A stretch of 64,000 nt of DNA, taken from contig NZ_CP061378.1 of assembly GCF_015624485.1 (NCBI RefSeq), positions 1,116,001 to 1,180,000 on the forward strand. The letters run 5' to 3'. Below the pieces are notes generated by a model that saw only the letters and a program-made list of their open reading frames with translations, did not search any database and was not told where the DNA came from. Position 1 is the first letter of the stretch; the number at the start of each line of letters is the position of its first letter. The DNA comes from Bradyrhizobium genosp. L (GTDB lineage Bacteria > Pseudomonadota > Alphaproteobacteria > Rhizobiales > Xanthobacteraceae). A program made the position numbers and the translations under genes. Below, in pieces: positions 28,262-37,768 of this stretch.

Positions 28262-28726
28262 CTACGACTGGCGTCCGGACGCCGCCTGCTTGATCGCAGC
28301 GCGAATCCGGACATAGGTGCCGCAGCGGCAGATGTTTCCCGCCATCGCGGCGTCGATGTCGGAATCGTCGGGGTTCGGCGTCGATGCGAGCAGCGCGGCG
28401 GCCGCCATGATCTGGCCCGACTGGCAATAGCCGCACTGGACCACCTCCAGATCGAGCCAGGCCTTTTGCACCTTCGCGCCGGCGGGCGATGCGCCGATGC
28501 CCTCGATCGTGGTAACGGCCTTGTCGCGCAACGCGCCGACGGGAAGCACGCAGGATCGCACCGGCTTGCCGTCGATATGCACCGTGCAGGCGCCGCATTG
28601 CGCGATGCCGCAGCCGAATTTGGTGCCGGTCATGCCAAGAATGTCGCGCAACACCCAGAGCAGTGGCATATCGGCGGGTGCGTCGAAGGATTTCGTTTCG
28701 CCGTTGATGGTCAGCGTCGTTGCCAT
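28262..28726 (-). CDS. 2Fe-2S subunit of the molybdenum dehydrogenase (isoquinoline 1-oxidoreductase alpha type)
   Basis: A 154-residue iron-sulfur protein. The plant-ferredoxin-like N-terminal cluster is bound by [17 protein letters not shown] with a further Cys in VRSCVL; the C-terminal helical domain binds the second cluster through [10 protein letters not shown] and ICRCGTY. It transfers electrons from the molybdenum centre to the cytochrome subunit. ATG 28726 follows a GGGGGTG ribosome binding site. No signal peptide is present; it is probably carried across the membrane by the Tat signal of its partner. First gene of the operon; its promoter should lie in 28727-28973. Confidence 0.94.
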   Translation of the reverse strand: MATTLTINGETKSFDAPADMPLLWVLRDILGMTGTKFGCGIAQCGACTVHIDGKPVRSCVLPVGALRDKAVTTIEGIGASPAGAKVQKAWLDLEVVQCGYCQSGQIMAAAALLASTPNPDDSDIDAAMAGNICRCGTYVRIRAAIKQAASGRQS

Positions 28727-28973
28727 AAGCACCCCCAATTCGACGGCCGCTGACAGCGGTTACGTCGGCGATCTCAATCGAGATTATCGCGCTTGGATCA
28801 ATTGGGAAGTCCAGATGTCGCCCGCAAGACTGCCTTGCATCGCAGGGCCTGCGTGCCATTTACGCAACCGTGCGGCGCGGCTGCTTCGGTTTTAGGCTGA
28901 TTTGGATGATGAGCGTCATTTCGGCACGACTTCGATCGGAATCGGCCAATCCCACGCGGGAATGCGGTCGTCT

Positions 28974-30398
28974 TCAGCCCTGCCGAAAACCCATCCGGAA
29001 GGCGCCCCAGTGCTTGCCCTGCACGACGATCGGCGATGACACGTCCTTCATCAGCACGAAATTGCCGCCGCCCATGTCGCGACGGTAGGTCTGTAGCAGG
29101 AAAGGCTTGGTGTTGGCCGCGACCTTCTTCACCGCGCGGTCGCTGAACAGGCGGCGATTGCGGCAGTTGGCGTTGTTCCAGACCGGGTCGGGACCCTGCG
29201 GCAGCCGGTAGTTCGGGTTGTGGGTCGGCAGATAGCCGCCTTTGGCCCAGGCGACGCAGAACACGATGCGCGGGTCGCTCTTCTGGATCGGGTCCTGGAT
29301 CGCCGGCAGCACGCGATCGGTGAAGGCGACATAGTCGGTCAGATATTGCTTGGGATCGGTGCCGGCGATCTCGCGATATTTTTCATCCATCAGCTGCGCG
29401 AGTGTGATCTCGCCGCGTGCGACCGCGGTCTCGAAAATCTCGGAGATCTGCTTTGCGCTCTCGACCACGACGCGGATCAGCGGCGCATCCGAGGTTTCGA
29501 CGCCGCTGTCGGCGATCAGCGCGATCAGGTTTTCCGAGGTCTCGAGCAGCTTGGCGACCCGCTGGTCGGCGTGCTTGAGGTCGCGCGAGGAGAGATCGAC
29601 GCCCTTGGCGAGCTCGTTCAGTTCTGAAATCACGCTGTCGCAATGGCCGAGATTGGAGGTCGCGGCGCGCGCGACGCTGCCGATCTCGGCGCCGACGGAG
29701 GAGAAGCCCTCCTGCACGCGCATGATGATGCCGGAGATCTGCTGGGCGCCTTCGCCGGCGCTCTTCGCCCGCAGCGACGCGTCGCTGCTCTCGCCGATCA
29801 GGCTGCCGATCTGGCCGTCGAGGTCGCGTACCGTGTCGGAAATCTGATGCGTGGCCTGGCGGGTCGCCTCCGCGAGGCTCTTCACTTCGCTGGCGACGAC
29901 GGCAAAGCCGCGGCCGGCGGTGCCGGCGCGCGCGGCCTCGATCGTGGCGTTGAGGGCCAGCAGGTTGGTCTGCTTGGCAATCGCCTCGATCGAACCGGAG
30001 ACTTTTGCGACCTGGCTCAGCGCGGAGCCGACCGCGGCAAGCCGGGTCTCGATCCGTCCGACCGCGGCGACGAGCTCGGCGATGTGACTGACCGCGGTCT
30101 CGACCGCATCGCGCGATTGCGCGATCTGCCCGGCCGCGGCCGATGCAGTCGACTGTACCGCCTGCGACGCATTGGCGATGTCGTGATTGGCCGAGACCAT
30201 GGTCTCGGCGGTCTGCTGCAGATGGTGGAACCGCTCCGACTGGTTCGTGACGCGGTTGGCGACCTCCTGGACGTTGCCGGCGATGTCGGCTAGTTCCACC
30301 CCGAGGCCGCCGATCCGGTCGGCGAGCTGGTCAATCAGCCGCTCGGCCAGCGTCCGGTTCGATGACGTGTCCAGAACTGCAAACTGCACGACCGACAT
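28974..30398 (-). CDS. Soluble methyl-accepting chemotaxis protein with C-terminal Cache-like domain
   Basis: A 474-residue receptor without membrane helices, so it should be cytoplasmic. Residues about 50-290 form the MCP coiled coil, with the CheA/CheW-contacting tip [18 protein letters not shown]. Residues about 310-474 form a C-terminal sensing domain: [33 protein letters not shown] and [11 protein letters not shown]. The same domain ends the neighbouring receptor, so they are paralogues sharing an input type. Ligand unknown. The two genes are separated by 150 bp. ATG 30398 is the first in-frame Met before a helix that continues into the coiled coil. Confidence 0.9.
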   Translation of the reverse strand: MSVVQFAVLDTSSNRTLAERLIDQLADRIGGLGVELADIAGNVQEVANRVTNQSERFHHLQQTAETMVSANHDIANASQAVQSTASAAAGQIAQSRDAVETAVSHIAELVAAVGRIETRLAAVGSALSQVAKVSGSIEAIAKQTNLLALNATIEAARAGTAGRGFAVVASEVKSLAEATRQATHQISDTVRDLDGQIGSLIGESSDASLRAKSAGEGAQQISGIIMRVQEGFSSVGAEIGSVARAATSNLGHCDSVISELNELAKGVDLSSRDLKHADQRVAKLLETSENLIALIADSGVETSDAPLIRVVVESAKQISEIFETAVARGEITLAQLMDEKYREIAGTDPKQYLTDYVAFTDRVLPAIQDPIQKSDPRIVFCVAWAKGGYLPTHNPNYRLPQGPDPVWNNANCRNRRLFSDRAVKKVAANTKPFLLQTYRRDMGGGNFVLMKDVSSPIVVQGKHWGAFRMGFRQG

Positions 30399-30500
30399 TC
30401 AAGGTTCCTTCCGTCAGCGCGGGCCCACGACCCGCCACGACATTCCCATTGCAAAACTAAAGCGTGATTCGCACCCTCAGTCTTGCCTGAGCGTGAACTG

Positions 30501-30540
30501 GTAGCCCGGATGCAGCGCAGCGAAATCCGGGGTTCCGCTA
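30501..30540. repeat. Single-arm GTAGCCCGGATG repeat
   Basis: GTAGCCCGGATGCAGCGCAG followed by CGAAATCCGGGG forms a short imperfect hairpin (CCCGGAT / ATCCGGG) of a type often dispersed in proteobacterial genomes. Only this copy was seen in the window, between the two receptor genes. Confidence 0.45.
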
Positions 30541-30548
30541 CGAAATCA

Positions 30549-32306
30549 CTAAAGCTTGTAGGCGGTTCGAAAACCGCCCCAGTGCCGGCCGCGGACGCGG
30601 ATCGGCACGTCGATCTCGCGCATCATCACGGTGGTGCCATTGCCCATGTCGCGCGCATAGCTCTGGATCAGATAGGCGCGCTGGTTGCGCGCGGCAGCGA
30701 GACCGGCGGCATCGTTGAAGATGCGGCGGTTGCGGCAATTGGCGGTGTTGTAGGCGACATCGCCCGGCCGCTGCGGATGTGAGTACATCTTGTTATGGAC
30801 GGGCAAATAGCCGTTCTGGTCGACGGTCGCACAGAACGCCATCCGCTTGTCCCTGGCGAGGAAGGCTTCCAGCGGCGCGGGCAAAGCGCGATCCGCCCAA
30901 TCCAGCATCCTGGTGCGGTATTGCACCGGATTGGTGCCTTGGATCTCGACATAATTGGTGTCGAACAGATCGTCGATCGTGATCGCGCCGCTCTTCAATC
31001 CGTCCTCGAAGGTCTTGGCCAGCGCGTGACCGGCCTCCATCGCGCGGGTGACGAGCTCGGTATTCTCCTCGTGGATCGCCCACATCCGGTCTTCGATCTT
31101 TTCGCGCAAGGCCGCGGTCGGGGCCTCGAAGCGCGCCTGCGCGCCGGCCTTGGCGCGATCGCCGATCCTGATCCTGATGGCGCCGACGTCCTGCAGCGTC
31201 GCGCTCAGGCTTTCGTGGGTCGGCAGCCTGTCGGCGTCGGGGCCGCCGATCAAAATGCCGTCCATCGCGAGCTCGTAGACCGGCGCTGATATCGTCCGCG
31301 CCGCCGTCGTGATCTCGATGGTCAGGCTGCAGGGCAGCCGCTCGTTCTTGCGCGGATCGCCGCGCTCGTCCTGGCGCAGCAGCACCGCGCAGCGCGCCTT
31401 CAGCTTTTTGGCGAAGGCGGTCACGGCCTTGCCGGCCTGGGCGACGTCGTCGCCATGGGCCTCGGCCTGTCGCGTCGCACTGTCGATCTCGCCGGCGCTG
31501 GAGCCGACCGAGACGATGAACTGCGATGCGGACGACGCATTCTGGCCCATCTCGCCGGTGATCTGGTTCTGCTCGGCGACCGCGCCGTTGACGTTCTCGA
31601 ATACCGGGCGGATCGCCTCGATCGCCTGCGAGATGCGGTGTACGGCGTCGGCCGAACCGGTGGCGTCCTTTTGCAGCGCCTCGATCTTCCTGGTGATTTC
31701 TTCAGTCGCGCTCTGGGTCTGCACCGCCAGTGCCTTGACCTCGGTTGCGACCACCGCAAAGCCCTTGCCGGCAGCGCCCGCGCGCGCCGCCTCGATCGTC
31801 GAGTTGAGCGCGAGCAGCGTGGTTTGGCGCGCGATCTGCGCGATCAGATTGACGACATTGCCGATCGCGGCCGAGGATTCACGCAACCGGTCGACATTGG
31901 CGGTCGCCTCGCGGGCTGCGGCCGCGGCGTCGTCGGCGAGCTGGCTTGCGCTGCGCACCTGCTGGCCGATGCCCTCGGCCGAATGCGTGAAGCGGTCGGC
32001 AGCTTGCGAGAACGTGGTCGCGGTGCTCTGCGCGTCGCTGGTGCGGCCGGTCAGCGCGTCGGTGCGGGCGCGGATGGTCGAAAGCGTCGCGGCGGTGGCC
32101 TCGGCGCCGTCGGCGACCGAGCTTGCCGCGCGCTCGAGTTGACGGATCATGCCGCCAAGCTCGAGTTCCAGCAGTTCCAGGATTTCCCTGGCCGAATCGA
32201 TCTCGGCTGAGGCGGCGGTCTCGGGTCCAGCCGCTGCCGGAACCTTCGCTTCGACCACGGGTGCGGCCGGCTCCGGCACTTGCTTTCGAAACAGACCGAA
32301 CGCCAT
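30549..32306 (-). CDS. Soluble methyl-accepting chemotaxis protein with degenerate PilZ-like insert
   Basis: A 585-residue cytoplasmic receptor. After a Pro/Ala-rich N-terminus, residues about 35-300 form the MCP signalling coiled coil with [18 protein letters not shown]. Then comes an insert (about 315-400) that starts like PilZ with RKNER, but the second PilZ motif (D/N)xSxxG reads ELAMDG, so cyclic-di-GMP binding is doubtful. The C-terminal domain (about 400-585) with YLPVHNKMY, NTANCRNRRIF and GRHWGGFRTAYKL matches that of the preceding gene's product. ATG 32306 is chosen because the frame upstream of it lacks MCP-like sequence. Confidence 0.9.
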   Translation of the reverse strand: MAFGLFRKQVPEPAAPVVEAKVPAAAGPETAASAEIDSAREILELLELELGGMIRQLERAASSVADGAEATAATLSTIRARTDALTGRTSDAQSTATTFSQAADRFTHSAEGIGQQVRSASQLADDAAAAAREATANVDRLRESSAAIGNVVNLIAQIARQTTLLALNSTIEAARAGAAGKGFAVVATEVKALAVQTQSATEEITRKIEALQKDATGSADAVHRISQAIEAIRPVFENVNGAVAEQNQITGEMGQNASSASQFIVSVGSSAGEIDSATRQAEAHGDDVAQAGKAVTAFAKKLKARCAVLLRQDERGDPRKNERLPCSLTIEITTAARTISAPVYELAMDGILIGGPDADRLPTHESLSATLQDVGAIRIRIGDRAKAGAQARFEAPTAALREKIEDRMWAIHEENTELVTRAMEAGHALAKTFEDGLKSGAITIDDLFDTNYVEIQGTNPVQYRTRMLDWADRALPAPLEAFLARDKRMAFCATVDQNGYLPVHNKMYSHPQRPGDVAYNTANCRNRRIFNDAAGLAAARNQRAYLIQSYARDMGNGTTVMMREIDVPIRVRGRHWGGFRTAYKL

Positions 32307-32516
32307 GGGGTTCTTTGCGGGCTCGTGAGAGTTGGAAGGACGGCCGATCCTCGCACCCGGGCATGAAGTCATGGTTAACAGGTGCCTCATATTCCGGCAT
32401 GCGGTACTATTACCGGGGAGGGAACGCCCGCCGACGCTTTGATTTTGGCGGGTTGCCGGCCTATAAGGCCGCGTTTTCCATCCCGTTCAGAACCTCCGCT
32501 TCCCAAGAGACGACGC

Positions 32517-33263
32517 ATGGCCGGCCATTCCCAATTCAAGAACATCATGCATCGCAAGGGCCGGCAGGATGCCCAGAAGTCGAAGCTGTTCGGCAAGCTG
32601 GCCCGCGAAATCACCGTGGCAGCCAAGCTCGGCACCCCCGATCCGGCGATGAACCCGCGCCTGCGCGCCGCCATCGTCGCGGCCCGCGCGGAAAACATGC
32701 CGAAGGACAATATCGACCGCGCCATCAAGAAGGCCGCGGGCAATGACGGCGAGAACTATGACGAGATCCGCTACGAGGGCTACGGCCCCGGTGGCGTCGC
32801 CGTCATCGTCGAGGCGCTGACCGACAACCGCAACCGCGCCGCCTCCGATATCCGCTCCTTCTTCACCAAATCGGGCGGCAATCTCGGCGAAACCGGCTCG
32901 GTCGCCTTCATGTTCGATCGCACCGGCATCATCGAATACGACAAGAGCACAGCCTCCGACGACGCCATGCTGGACGCCGCGATCGAGGCCGGCGCCGACG
33001 ACGTGGTCTCCAGCGAAGCCGGCCACGAGGTCTACGCCTCGCAGGACACCTTCCGCGAGGTCGCCAAGGCGCTGGAGACCAAGTTCGGCGAGCCGCGCAA
33101 GGCGGCGCTGACCTGGAAGCCGCAGAACACCATTTCGGTGGACGACGAGACCGGCGAGAAGCTCTTGAAGCTGATGGACCTGCTCAACGAGCACGACGAC
33201 GTGCAGAACGTGTTCGCCAATTTCGAGGTATCCGACGCGCTGGTCGCGAAGATGGGCGGGTAG
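32517..33263 (+). CDS. yebC: YebC/PmpR family protein (translation/transcription regulator)
   Basis: A 248-residue cytoplasmic protein starting [20 protein letters not shown], the family signature, followed by the conserved [15 protein letters not shown] and [22 protein letters not shown]. The three-domain fold and length are normal. Members were first described as DNA-binding regulators; some are now reported to help ribosomes through proline stretches. In many proteobacteria yebC lies just before ruvC, as here, 207 bp apart with a dispersed repeat (family F) in between. ATG 32517 begins the conserved block. Confidence 0.95.
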   Translation: MAGHSQFKNIMHRKGRQDAQKSKLFGKLAREITVAAKLGTPDPAMNPRLRAAIVAARAENMPKDNIDRAIKKAAGNDGENYDEIRYEGYGPGGVAVIVEALTDNRNRAASDIRSFFTKSGGNLGETGSVAFMFDRTGIIEYDKSTASDDAMLDAAIEAGADDVVSSEAGHEVYASQDTFREVAKALETKFGEPRKAALTWKPQNTISVDDETGEKLLKLMDLLNEHDDVQNVFANFEVSDALVAKMGG

Positions 33264-33289
33264 TTTCCCGGGGTTGCCACAAACTCCGG

Positions 33290-33389
33290 TGTCGTCGCCC
33301 GGCTTGACCGGGCGATCCAGTATTCCAGAGACCTGAGTTTCAGCCGAGAGGCCGCGGCGTACTGGATCCCCGCATTCGCGGGGATGACA
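33290..33389. repeat. Dispersed palindromic repeat, family F, copy 1
   Basis: Contains GTCGCCCGGCTTGACCGGGC, GATCCAGTATTCCAGAG, GTACTGGATC and a closing GCATTCGCGGGGATGAC. The second copy is at 52178-52300. It lies between yebC and ruvC. Confidence 0.8.
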
Positions 33390-33470
33390 AGTGTGGGTGG
33401 GAACGACCCGGGCAGGGGATGACGTCCCGTTTGTGTTTCGTTCTCCCGGCACAGGCGGTATCACTACCCC

Positions 33471-33998
33471 ATGACAGCCCAGCCGATTCGCACCCCCGTC
33501 CGCATCATCGGTATCGATCCGGGCCTCCGCCGCACCGGCTGGGGCGTGATCGAGACCGAGGGCAATCGCCTGGTCTACGTCGCCTGCGGCTCGGTCGAGC
33601 CGCCGGATCATTTGCCGCTGGCAAGCCGGCTGCTCGCGATCCATGAGGGGCTCGTCGCCGTGCTCGGCGACTACCGGCCGGCGGAAGCCGCAGTCGAGCA
33701 GACCTTCGTCAACAAGGACGGCGTCGCAACGTTGAAACTTGGCCAGGCCCGCGGCGTCGCCATGCTGGCGCCGGCGATGTTCGGCATTTCCGTCGCCGAA
33801 TATGCGCCGAACCAGGTCAAGAAGACCGTGGTCGGAGCCGGCCACGCGGAGAAGACCCAGATCCAGGTGATGCTGAAGATCCTGCTGCCGAAGGCCGAGC
33901 CACCCTCCGCCGACGCCGCCGACGCACTCGCCATCGCCATCACCCACGCCCATCACCGCCAGAGCGCCGCACTGCGGCTGAAGGTGGCGGGGTTATGA
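33471..33998 (+). CDS. ruvC: Holliday junction resolvase RuvC
   Basis: A 175-residue Mg-dependent endonuclease that cuts Holliday junctions symmetrically during recombination repair. The RNase-H fold catalytic acids are in [15 protein letters not shown] (first Asp), VEQTFVNKD (Glu) and [14 protein letters not shown] (Asp pair and His). The length is normal. It is the first of ruvC-ruvA-ruvB, but the 136-bp gap before ruvA contains a dispersed repeat (family E), so the operon has been spread apart. Confidence 0.97.
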   Translation: MTAQPIRTPVRIIGIDPGLRRTGWGVIETEGNRLVYVACGSVEPPDHLPLASRLLAIHEGLVAVLGDYRPAEAAVEQTFVNKDGVATLKLGQARGVAMLAPAMFGISVAEYAPNQVKKTVVGAGHAEKTQIQVMLKILLPKAEPPSADAADALAIAITHAHHRQSAALRLKVAGL

Positions 33999-34017
33999 GA
34001 GGCCGCCACCGACGGCC

Positions 34018-34099
34018 GTCATGCCCGGCCTTGTGCCGGGCATCCACGTCTTTTCTTGTCTGCAAAGACGTGGATGGCCGGGACAAGCCCGGCCATGAC
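34018..34099. repeat. Dispersed palindromic repeat, family E, copy 1 (ruvC-ruvA gap)
   Basis: GTCATGCCCGGCCTTGTGCC and CATCCACGTCTT face AAGACGTGGATG and GGACAAGCCCGGCCATGAC. The related copy is at 57057-57142. It would form a long stem-loop in the ruv transcript. Confidence 0.85.
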
Positions 34100-34134
34100 G
34101 ATGAGGATGCATTTGCCGGACTGGAGTCGCCATT

Positions 34135-34752
34135 ATGATCGGCAAGCTGAAGGGCCTGATCGATTCCTACGGCGAGGATTATGTGATCCTCGACGTCGGC
34201 GGTGTCGGCTATCAGGTGCATTGCGCCGGCCGCACCTTGCAGGCGCTGCCGTCGCCGGGCGAGGCCGCGGTGCTGTCGATCGAGACCTATGTCCGCGAGG
34301 ACCAGATCAAGCTGTTCGGCTTCCGCAGCGATCACGAGCGCGAATGGTTTCGCCTGCTGCAGACCGTGCAGGGCGTCGGCGCCAAGGTCGCGCTGGCGGT
34401 GCTCGGCACGCTGCCGCCGAACGATCTGGCGAACGCGATCGCGCTGCGCGACAAGGCCGCGGTGGCGCGCACGCCGGGTGTCGGACCGAAGGTCGCCGAG
34501 CGCATCGTGAGCGAATTGAAGGACAAGGCACCCGGCTTTGCGACTGTCGATCCGGCTGTGGTGCATTTGTCAGGGGCGCTCGACAACAACCGGGCGCCGC
34601 GTCCGGTGACGGATGCGATCTCCGCGCTGGTCAATCTCGGCTACGGCCAGCCGCAGGCGGCGGCGGCCATAGCCGCCGCCTCGCGCAGCGCGGGTGAGAA
34701 GGCGGAGACCGCGCAACTGATCCGGCTCGGGCTGAAGGAGTTGTCGAAGTGA
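34135..34752 (+). CDS. ruvA: Holliday junction branch migration protein RuvA
   Basis: A 205-residue DNA-binding subunit that holds four-way junctions and loads RuvB. The OB-fold N-terminus [20 protein letters not shown], the two helix-hairpin-helix segments ([17 protein letters not shown] and [19 protein letters not shown]), an acidic-poor flexible linker and the C-terminal RuvB-binding domain ending LGLKELSK are all present. It is located between ruvC and ruvB, with a different palindromic repeat on each side. Confidence 0.97.
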   Translation: MIGKLKGLIDSYGEDYVILDVGGVGYQVHCAGRTLQALPSPGEAAVLSIETYVREDQIKLFGFRSDHEREWFRLLQTVQGVGAKVALAVLGTLPPNDLANAIALRDKAAVARTPGVGPKVAERIVSELKDKAPGFATVDPAVVHLSGALDNNRAPRPVTDAISALVNLGYGQPQAAAAIAAASRSAGEKAETAQLIRLGLKELSK

Positions 34753-34763
34753 GCGCTCGGATT

Positions 34764-34849
34764 GTAGGGTGGGCAAAGCGGAGCGTGCCCACCATTGCGA
34801 GCAGAGTGCTGATGGTGGGCACGGCGCCAAGCGCCTTTGCCCACCCTAC
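34764..34849. repeat. Dispersed palindromic repeat, family B, copy 1 (ruvA-ruvB gap)
   Basis: GTAGGGTGGGCAAAGCGGAG followed by CGTGCCCACC, then the reverse-complement arm GGTGGGCACG and CTTTGCCCACCCTAC. A second copy lies at 46968-47049 and a relative with altered arms at 61229-61314. Confidence 0.9.
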
Positions 34850-34870
34850 GATCGCCAACGAGCTGTCTAC

Positions 34871-35923
34871 ATGAACACGCCTTCCCGCATCGTCACCCCC
34901 GAACGCCGTACCGACGATGTCGGCGACACCGCGCTGCGGCCGCAGTCGCTGACCGAGTTCGTCGGCCAGGCGCAGGCGCGCAAGAACCTTTCGATCTTCA
35001 TCGAGGCGGCGAAGAAGCGCGGTGAGGCGCTGGACCATGTGCTGTTCGTCGGCCCCCCCGGCCTCGGCAAGACCACGCTGGCGCAGATCGTGGCGCGCGA
35101 GCTCGGCGTCGGCTTTCGCGCCACCTCGGGCCCTGTCATCGCCAAGGCCGGCGATCTCGCGGCGCTCTTGACCAATCTCGAAGAGCGCGACGTGCTGTTC
35201 ATCGACGAGATCCATCGCCTCAGCCCCGCGGTCGAGGAGGTGCTCTACCCGGCGATGGAGGACTTTCAGCTCGATTTGATCATCGGCGAGGGCCCTGCGG
35301 CGCGCTCGGTGAAGATCGAGCTGGCGAAGTTCACCCTGGTCGGCGCGACGACGCGCGCAGGCCTGCTCACCAATCCGCTGCGCGACCGCTTCGGCATTCC
35401 GATCCGGCTGAATTTCTACACCATCGAGGAGCTGGAGAAGATCGTCACCCGCGGCGCTCGTGTGCTCAACATCGGCATGAGCCCTGACGGCGCCAACGAG
35501 ATCGCCCGCCGCGCCCGCGGCACCCCGCGCATCGCCGGCCGGCTGCTGCGTCGGGTGCGCGATTTTGCCTCGGCCGCGGATGCGGACTCGGTCGACCGCG
35601 GCATCGCCGACCGCGCGCTCTCCGCGCTCGAGGTCGACAGCGCCGGGCTCGATGCGATGGACCGCCGCTATCTCACCACGATCGCGCTGAATTACGGTGG
35701 CGGCCCGGTCGGGGTCGAGACCATGGCGGCGGCGCTGTCGGAGCCGCGCGACGCGATCGAGGACATCATCGAGCCCTATCTGATCCAGTGCGGCTATCTG
35801 CAGCGCACGCCGCGCGGGCGGCTGCTGACCTCGCACGCCTTCCGCCATCTCGGTCTCGCCGAGCCGAACCGCGACACTGCGCAGTTCGGCCTGTTCGGCG
35901 GCAATGATGGCGAGGACGACTGA
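34871..35923 (+). CDS. ruvB: Holliday junction branch migration helicase RuvB
   Basis: A 350-residue AAA+ motor that drives branch migration with RuvA. Walker A is [10 protein letters not shown], Walker [12 protein letters not shown], sensor 1 VGATTRAG and the arginine finger lies in LRDRFGI; the C-terminal winged-helix domain reads [17 protein letters not shown] 34871 is chosen since the RuvB N-terminus [13 protein letters not shown] begins there; an in-frame extension upstream is the translation of the family B repeat. The stop is four bases from the convergent stop of the phosphatase-like gene. Confidence 0.97.
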   Translation: MNTPSRIVTPERRTDDVGDTALRPQSLTEFVGQAQARKNLSIFIEAAKKRGEALDHVLFVGPPGLGKTTLAQIVARELGVGFRATSGPVIAKAGDLAALLTNLEERDVLFIDEIHRLSPAVEEVLYPAMEDFQLDLIIGEGPAARSVKIELAKFTLVGATTRAGLLTNPLRDRFGIPIRLNFYTIEELEKIVTRGARVLNIGMSPDGANEIARRARGTPRIAGRLLRRVRDFASAADADSVDRGIADRALSALEVDSAGLDAMDRRYLTTIALNYGGGPVGVETMAAALSEPRDAIEDIIEPYLIQCGYLQRTPRGRLLTSHAFRHLGLAEPNRDTAQFGLFGGNDGEDD

Positions 35924-35926
35924 TCG

Positions 35927-36445
35927 TCAGGAATACCCCGTCACGAAGCCGATGAATTGCGGGTTCTTCAGGGCCAGACCTTGCGCAAATTGCAGGGCGG
36001 CCGCATTCGTGAATCCGCAATAGCTGATCAGATAGCAGGCAAAGGCTGCCGACGCCCGGTCGCCGGACGAACAGTGCAGCAGGCCTGGCTGCGTCCATCC
36101 ATTCAGCGTTGCCGCCACGGCATGTCCCTGTTGATTGAACTGCGCTTGCGACATCGCGATATGCGGCAGCGGGATATTGCCGTAAGCGACACCGTTGAGA
36201 ATCCATTGGTCGGTTTCGGTCAGGTCGAACGGCACCAGCGGCGAGACATATTCGGCAGGATCACGCACCGACAGCGCCGAAGCAATACCAAGCTTGGCCT
36301 GCGCGATCGTCTGATAGGGACTGGCGCCGGGCCAGATGTAGACCGGCTGCGAGGTGACGTAGAATGTGTTCGGTCCGGTCAGCTTGAAGCACACATCGTG
36401 CGCGACCGGCAGCGTGAATTTGGTGACGGCAAAGTTGATGGTCAT
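35927..36445 (-). CDS. Hypothetical protein with a Cys-phosphatase-like HCSSGDR motif
   Basis: A 172-residue protein I do not recognise as a named family. Residues about 127-136 read LLHCSSGDRAS, matching the HCX5R P-loop of protein tyrosine phosphatases and DUF442-type proteins, followed by a helix (AAFACYLISYCGF) as expected for that fold. The N-terminal half (FAVTKFTLPVAHDVCFKL, QPVYIWPGASPYQTIAQAKLGI) contains a beta-rich region and no signal peptide. ATG 36445 has AAGGACG six bases upstream. A general-acid Asp is not obvious, so activity is uncertain. It is convergent with ruvB and stands alone. Confidence 0.6.
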   Translation of the reverse strand: MTINFAVTKFTLPVAHDVCFKLTGPNTFYVTSQPVYIWPGASPYQTIAQAKLGIASALSVRDPAEYVSPLVPFDLTETDQWILNGVAYGNIPLPHIAMSQAQFNQQGHAVAATLNGWTQPGLLHCSSGDRASAAFACYLISYCGFTNAAALQFAQGLALKNPQFIGFVTGYS

Positions 36446-36780
36446 GAAAACGTCCTTGCAGGTGGATCGACGCAAACAATACCTGTAGTTGTATGACCTC
36501 GCCAGCCTCGTCCGATCTGGCGGTCGCCGGTTTTTCTCTGTGCTCGCGAAGTCGTGAAAAGACGTGTTGTCGCAGCGCGGGGCGTGGCCGGTAACCGTAA
36601 CGCGTAACCATTGCGGAAGGTCTGCAGGCCTTCTGCACAAACGCGGCCCAATTCCGCTCCAATCACCGGGCCTATGATCGACCAGCATGATCCGGAAAAG
36701 TGCGGAGCGGTTTTCCGAACGGATCATGCTCAGAAGAACTGAGAGCGCAGCGTGCGTCAGGCATCACCGATCACACATTC
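36446..36780. other. Divergent intergenic region with repeat family C, copy 1
   Basis: This 335-bp gap separates the phosphatase-like gene and the metallophosphoesterase gene. At 36684-36730 AGCATGATCCGGAAAAGTG faces TTTTCCGAACGGATCATGCT, the first of three copies of repeat family C (others at 49106 and 50934). The part nearer 36450-36680 should hold a promoter for the minus-strand gene; no specific site is recognised. Confidence 0.6.
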
Positions 36781-37698
36781 ATGATTTCACGTCGCCACTT
36801 CTTTCGCAGCATCGGCGGACTGACCGCCGCCGGCGTCTCGACCGCGGCCTATGGCGTCAGCGAGCCGGTCGTCCGGCTCAACCTGACGCGCTACGATCTG
36901 TCGCCGCGGCAATGGCCGGCGGATTTCCCGCTGAAGATCGCGGCGCTCGCCGACATCCACGCCTGCGATCCCTGGATGTCGCTCGATCGCATTGCCGAGA
37001 TCGTCGACCGCACCAATGCGCTGAAGCCTGACATCATCGTGCTGCTCGGCGATTATGTCGCGGGGCTGCGCCATGTCACGCGCTTCATCCCGGCGTCCGA
37101 ATGGGCGGCGGTGCTCAAAGGCCTCCAGGCGCCGCTCGGCGTGCACGCCGTGCTCGGCAATCACGACTACTGGGAAGACAAGACGGTGCAGCGCCAGGGC
37201 GAGGGCGTGCCGCACGCCCGCCGCGCGCTGGAGCGGGTCGGTATTCCCGTCTACGAGAACGATGCGGTGCGGCTGGAGAAAGACGGCCGCCCGTTCTGGC
37301 TCGCCGGCCTCGGCGACCAGCTCGCCTTTCTGCCGGCGCGGCGTTTTCGCCACGTCGCGGCGGTCGGCGTCGACGATCTCGGCGCGACGCTCGCCAAGGT
37401 CACCGACGACGCACCGGTGATCCTGCTGGCGCACGAGCCGGACGTCGCGCTGCGCGTGCCCTCGCGCGTCGCGCTGCAGCTGTCCGGCCATACCCATGGC
37501 GGCCAGGTGCGGCTGCTCGGCTGGTCGCCGGCGGTGCCGGTCAAGCACGGCATGCGGCTCGCCTACGGCCATCTCAGGACCAAGACCGACGTCATCGTCT
37601 CCGGTGGCCTCGGCTGCAGTATCATGCCGTTCCGCCTCGGCGTGCCGCCCGAGATTGTCCAGGTGACGCTGGGCGGCAGGGGGCCGGCGGTGTCCTGA
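36781..37698 (+). CDS. Tat-exported metallophosphoesterase (YkuE/YaeI-like)
   Basis: A 305-residue calcineurin-fold phosphoesterase. The N-terminus MISRRHFFRSIGGLTAAGVS is a twin-arginine signal with SRRHFF, indicating export to the periplasm or periplasmic face. Metal ligands follow in ALADIHACDPW, IVLLGDYVAG, VLGNHDYWED, LLAHEPDVA and LSGHTHGGQV. Related enzymes act on phospholipid head groups or UDP-diacylglucosamine. The frame is open further upstream, but it crosses the family C repeat, so ATG 36781 is preferred. No operon partner: ybgC starts 70 bases on. Confidence 0.9.
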   Translation: MISRRHFFRSIGGLTAAGVSTAAYGVSEPVVRLNLTRYDLSPRQWPADFPLKIAALADIHACDPWMSLDRIAEIVDRTNALKPDIIVLLGDYVAGLRHVTRFIPASEWAAVLKGLQAPLGVHAVLGNHDYWEDKTVQRQGEGVPHARRALERVGIPVYENDAVRLEKDGRPFWLAGLGDQLAFLPARRFRHVAAVGVDDLGATLAKVTDDAPVILLAHEPDVALRVPSRVALQLSGHTHGGQVRLLGWSPAVPVKHGMRLAYGHLRTKTDVIVSGGLGCSIMPFRLGVPPEIVQVTLGGRGPAVS

Positions 37699-37768
37699 CC
37701 GCGCTTGCGCTGGCCAGCGATTTTGCGCAATACGGGCGAAAGCTTTGCGCAATCGGGGGCTGCAAACA

